Shown here in pieces: positions 60,812 through 64,000 of a DNA stretch of 64,000 nucleotides. The notes beneath the pieces are model-generated. The model was not told where the DNA came from, made no database searches, and was given only the letters and a program-made list of their open reading frames with translations. The DNA is taken from positions 3,264,001 through 3,328,000 of the forward strand of contig NZ_CP050954.1 in the NCBI RefSeq assembly GCF_012273015.1, given 5' to 3'. A program made the translations under genes and the position numbers. Source of the stretch: Hymenobacter sp. BT18. Its GTDB lineage: Bacteria > Bacteroidota > Bacteroidia > Cytophagales > Hymenobacteraceae. The number at the start of each line of letters is the position of its first letter. Position 1 is the stretch's first letter.

Positions 60812-62866
60812 ATGAAACGCTTAACCCTACTGCTCTTGTTGACGCTGCTTGCTGCGGTGGTCAGCGCCCAAGCTCCGGCCCCCAAAAATGCCGAGCTACC
60901 TGCGCACCCCTCGCCAGAAGGCGTGTGGGTGGTGCTGGCCAAAAACCGCCCCGAGCCCGGCCCCGGAACGCTACTCGGCGCCCGCCTGCTGCGCGCCGCG
61001 GCTGGCTCCAACGACTTTCGGGAAGTAGCCGTGCTGCGGGCGGCCACATCCCTGGCTGAGCTCCGGGAGCTGGCCGGGCAGGCTACCATTGACGCGCTGC
61101 GCGCCGGCTTGCGCTTGCCCTCCGACGAGGCGGTATGGACCTTCGTGGAAAGTCATCCTAACCTCGACAGCTACGGCGTGCATGGCCTGAGTATGAACCT
61201 GCGTCGGGCCCTGGGAACGGTGATGCTCGATGCCTCGGCGACCCAGGCTGCGCCCGGCACGCGCTATATATACCGCTTAGCTCCGGCCGCGGGCTTTAAA
61301 CCAGAAAAGGCCGCCGTGGCGGCCATCAAGCCCCTGGAGAAAACCGTGGAAATAGGCCGCCGCAGCAACCTGCCGCGCCCCCGCGCCCGCCGTAGCCTCG
61401 GCCGCGACTCCTCGGTGGTGGTGCGCTGGGCTGCCCGCGTGCAGCCCGGGGCTAGCACCGTATTTGGGCGCGTGTACCGCCAGGGGCCGGGGGAACGGAA
61501 CTTTGCCCTGCTGCTCGGCCGCCTGTTGGTGCGCCAGGTGCGCGACTCTGCTTTTTTCGTGCTGGAACAGCGGGTAGAGCCCGAGGCCATGTACCGCTAC
61601 TACCTCGAGCCCCTGGACTTTGTGGGCAACCCCGGCCCAGCCTCCGACACGGCCTATGTACTGTCGGTGACGTCTGGGCGCATGCCGCTGGTGCAGCGCG
61701 CCACGGCCCACGATACCACAACGGGCATTGTACTGCGCTGGCCCGCTCTGCCGCGCAAGGCGTATCTGGCGGGCATCGAAATTCAACGCTCCCGCGACGC
61801 CCGCGGCAACTACGTGCGCCTCGACACCATTCCGGCCATGGCCACTAGCTACCTCGATACCCGCCTGCTGCCCAACATTGGCTACCACTACCGCCTGCGG
61901 GCTTTGCTGCCGAAAGGTATTCCCACGCCCGGCACGGCCTCGGCCACGGCCTTTGCCAGTCACCAGCCCGGAACAATGGCCGCGCTATTGGCACCCGTGG
62001 CTCTCACGGCCGAGCCGGAAGGGGAGGGGGTGCGCCTGCGCTGGCAGCCCGCCGCCCCCGACCTCACCCACGATGCCTACTATGTGTACCGCGGCACCTC
62101 GGCCCAGGACTCCCTGGTGGTGGTGTCGCCGCCGCTGCGGGGCAACGTGCTGACGTTTCTGGATACCACTGCCCGCAACGGCCGCCGCGAGTACGTGTAC
62201 GCCGTGCGCGACGCCAACCAGAACATGCAGCTGAGTCCCTTCTCAGCTTTGGCGGCGGCCCGCCCCAACCGCGCCATGCCAGTGACGGCCCCGCTGGGGG
62301 TAAGTGCCTACGCCGCGGGCTCGGCCGTGCAGCTCACCTGGGATGATGCCCGCCGCGACCCCGCCGTGGTAGCGTACCGCCTGTACCGCCGCGCAGCTTC
62401 GGCTACTGCGGCCACCAGCCCGGCGCGGGCTTCGGATTTCACGCGGCTGGCCACGGATTTGGTTTCCCCAGCTTATATCGATGCGTCGGTGAAGCCCGGC
62501 CAAACCTACCAGTACGCTGTGGCCGCCGTGGATGCCCAGGGTACGGAAAGCACCTTGTCGCCGGTAATGGTGGTGCGCGTGACGGGTGCTCCGCTGGTGC
62601 CGCCCGGTCAGCTGGTGGCTCGCCCGGTGGCTACAGGTCTTGAGGTAAGCTGGAGCCGGCCGACCGTGGCCCCGGCCAAAGGCTACGCCCTATACCGCCG
62701 TCAGCGCGACCAGCCCACGGCCCAGCGCGTGGCTACCCTCACGGCCGCTCAAACACGCTACCTCGACCAGACTGCCAAGCCCGGCACGCTCTACATCTAC
62801 TCCCTCAGCGCCCTCACGCCCACGGCCGAGTCGGCCCGGACGCCCGAAATCAGCGCCCGGCGCTAA
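60812..62866 (+). CDS. Fibronectin type III repeat secreted protein
   Basis: A 684-residue exported protein: signal peptide (residues 1-19, VVSAQ), an N-terminal helical region with an unusual ELRELAGQATIDALRAG helix (about 60-130), a basic RRSNLPRPRARRSLGR stretch, then at least four fibronectin-III-like beta modules with YRYYLEPLD, YHYRLRALLP, YVYAVRD, YQYAVAAVD and YIYSLSALTP ending strands. Such modules usually mediate binding on the cell surface. The last module is followed directly by the end of the protein; no sorting tail is visible. Part of the surface operon. Confidence 0.85.
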   Translation: MKRLTLLLLLTLLAAVVSAQAPAPKNAELPAHPSPEGVWVVLAKNRPEPGPGTLLGARLLRAAAGSNDFREVAVLRAATSLAELRELAGQATIDALRAGLRLPSDEAVWTFVESHPNLDSYGVHGLSMNLRRALGTVMLDASATQAAPGTRYIYRLAPAAGFKPEKAAVAAIKPLEKTVEIGRRSNLPRPRARRSLGRDSSVVVRWAARVQPGASTVFGRVYRQGPGERNFALLLGRLLVRQVRDSAFFVLEQRVEPEAMYRYYLEPLDFVGNPGPASDTAYVLSVTSGRMPLVQRATAHDTTTGIVLRWPALPRKAYLAGIEIQRSRDARGNYVRLDTIPAMATSYLDTRLLPNIGYHYRLRALLPKGIPTPGTASATAFASHQPGTMAALLAPVALTAEPEGEGVRLRWQPAAPDLTHDAYYVYRGTSAQDSLVVVSPPLRGNVLTFLDTTARNGRREYVYAVRDANQNMQLSPFSALAAARPNRAMPVTAPLGVSAYAAGSAVQLTWDDARRDPAVVAYRLYRRAASATAATSPARASDFTRLATDLVSPAYIDASVKPGQTYQYAVAAVDAQGTESTLSPVMVVRVTGAPLVPPGQLVARPVATGLEVSWSRPTVAPAKGYALYRRQRDQPTAQRVATLTAAQTRYLDQTAKPGTLYIYSLSALTPTAESARTPEISARR

Positions 62867-62909
62867 GCCTTTCACCTCAACTTTTCACTCGCTTATTTTC
62901 TCTTCTCTT

Positions 62910-63440
62910 ATGAAAACCTTCCGCCATTACCTCGTGCTGATTGGCTTGCTGCTGACGGTGGCTGCCTGCAAAAAGGACAAAGACAACGAGCCTTCCCGCA
63001 CGGACATGCTGACCAGCAAAGGCTGGCAGTTGAATGACATGAACATGCGTGTTAACGGCGTGACGGGCACCTACACGGTGCCTGCCGATGAACAGTATAC
63101 CTACCGCTTCACGTCGGACGGCAAGGGCACTATGGAGGAAGCCGACGGTACCAAAGAAAACCTGACGTGGTCGTGGAAGAACAACGAGGAAGTGCTGCGC
63201 GTGACCAGCAGCGGCGACACCTACGATTTCCAAGTGTTCACGCTCTCTAAGTCCAGCCTATCGGTAGGTTTCCAGCTCAACCAGCAGCAGATCAAGAATG
63301 ATGCAAGTGCGGGTGGGGGTACTTTGCTCTATTTCGCGCTCCTCTACCAGGCCTTCATCTTCCCGCCCAATGCCCCCAAGCTTAATGATATCAACACGCT
63401 GACGGATCTGCAGCTACAGCTCAACTACCAGGCGAAGTAG
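62910..63440 (+). CDS. Small lipoprotein, lipocalin-like
   Basis: A 176-residue lipoprotein with lipobox AAC (Cys20) followed by KKDKDNEPSR. The domain GWQLNDMNMRVNGV, YTYRFTSDGKGTMEEADG, LTWSWKNNEEVLRVTSSG, YDFQVFTLSKSSLSVGF has the strand order of small Bacteroidota lipocalin-like lipoproteins, in which W-x-LN starts the barrel. A C-terminal extension (after residue 135) is hydrophobic and unusual. Function unknown; seventh exported product of the operon, counting the one below. Confidence 0.75.
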   Translation: MKTFRHYLVLIGLLLTVAACKKDKDNEPSRTDMLTSKGWQLNDMNMRVNGVTGTYTVPADEQYTYRFTSDGKGTMEEADGTKENLTWSWKNNEEVLRVTSSGDTYDFQVFTLSKSSLSVGFQLNQQQIKNDASAGGGTLLYFALLYQAFIFPPNAPKLNDINTLTDLQLQLNYQAK

Positions 63441-63475
63441 TACAGATTCACCGGCCAGTTATCCTACGTAGTACC

Positions 63476-64000
63476 ATGAAGTATTCTTTCCTCACTCAAA
63501 TGGGCGTGCTGGCAGCGGGCTTGCTGGGAGCCTGCTCCGGCCCCGACAAGCCCGCCGACCAACCCACCACCAAGCCCGCCGCCATCGTCACTACCACCCA
63601 GGCCAAACCCGAGGCTGCACCAGCCCCGCCGCCCGCCGCCCCGGCCGATACGGCGGCTGCCGGCTTCGACATCAGCCAGGTGCCGGTGGCGAATCCCAAG
63701 CTCGGTGGCTTTCCCTACTTCAGCCTGCTCGATGGCTACCAGAAAGGTGACCCAAAAGGCAACATGATATCCACGTCGGCTAAGGACTACCTCAAGGATG
63801 TGGCTTTCGACCGCTACGAATTCTTCGATGGCACCAAGCTGATTCCGGTGGACGGCCGCCTCATGACCACCAAAGCCGTTGGGGACGGTGCCTCATTTTA
63901 TCAGGTGCAGAAAACATACGAGAAGCTGGTGCATGACCTGGGCGGCGTAACTGTGTGGGAGGGCAACATGGAGGAGTTCCAAAACCGCAAGCTGCAGATG
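63476..64000 (+). CDS. Lipoprotein, possibly OmpA-family (5' part, truncated by window end)
   Basis: The first 175 residues are visible: lipobox LLGAC (Cys20), then a long proline/alanine/threonine linker, then a conserved domain (FPYFSLLDGYQKGD, FDRYEFFDGTKLIPVDG, FYQVQKTYEKLVHDLGGVTVWEGN). In many Bacteroidota this segment precedes an OmpA peptidoglycan-binding domain, so the missing C-terminus probably carries one; this cannot be confirmed here. It would tie the surface assembly to the cell wall. 35 bp separate it from the upstream lipoprotein gene. Confidence 0.75.
   Translation, partial: MKYSFLTQMGVLAAGLLGACSGPDKPADQPTTKPAAIVTTTQAKPEAAPAPPPAAPADTAAAGFDISQVPVANPKLGGFPYFSLLDGYQKGDPKGNMISTSAKDYLKDVAFDRYEFFDGTKLIPVDGRLMTTKAVGDGASFYQVQKTYEKLVHDLGGVTVWEGNMEEFQNRKLQM

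Overview
The window looks like a chromosomal segment of a GC-rich member of the Bacteroidota, most likely a Cytophagales/Hymenobacteraceae type (Hymenobacter-like). The sequence signs are: a serine hydrolase ending in a type IX secretion sorting domain, a periplasmic-propeller hybrid two-component system (HTCS), many small SPII lipoproteins, start codons without Shine-Dalgarno sequences, and several TAnnTTTG -7 boxes. The species is an inference. No tRNA, rRNA, CRISPR array, prophage or transposase gene was seen.

Layout. 0.2-9.7 kb: a DUF808 membrane protein, a subclass B1 metallo-beta-lactamase, two tandem membrane paralogs, a CxxC protein/DUF2243/DUF72 operon, a manganese catalase facing a second DUF72 paralog, PfkB-type phosphofructokinase, and a HipA-like kinase/DUF3037 pair. 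9.8-25.5 kb: an ArsM-like methyltransferase, a HAD phosphatase, a prolyl oligopeptidase, a pirin/nitroreductase/pirin redox operon, a T9SS-exported serine hydrolase, GluQ, endonuclease V, a DUF1990 pair, a GT39 glycosyltransferase and a zinc alcohol dehydrogenase. 25.5-36.8 kb: cytochrome b, aminotransferase, CUB-domain surface protein, aldehyde dehydrogenase, TPR/DinB pair, serine hydrolase-TPR fusion. 36.8-38.0 kb: an AT-rich patch with two 178-bp palindromic repeats around a tiny membrane ORF, then a frameshifted lipoprotein gene. 38.1-46.3 kb: isocitrate dehydrogenase, M16 peptidase, dnaX, a LuxR-type regulator.

46.6-64 kb: a large HTCS, an acetyltransferase, and a co-oriented run of secreted genes: two related lipoproteins, an outer-membrane beta-barrel, a 2015-residue surface protein, a fibronectin-III protein, and two more lipoproteins (the last cut by the window end). 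The genes are spaced 28-43 bp apart (101 bp at one junction) and all encode exported proteins, so they probably build one cell-surface assembly. I recognise no described system in it.

The most notable points are: an A10 run in dnaX where either slip direction stops translation at once and gives a gamma-sized product; the surface-protein operon; a complete set of B1 metallo-beta-lactamase ligands; three families of palindromic intergenic repeats; and the HipA-like/DUF3037 pair. Convergent genes are regularly separated by long, near-perfect hairpin terminators.
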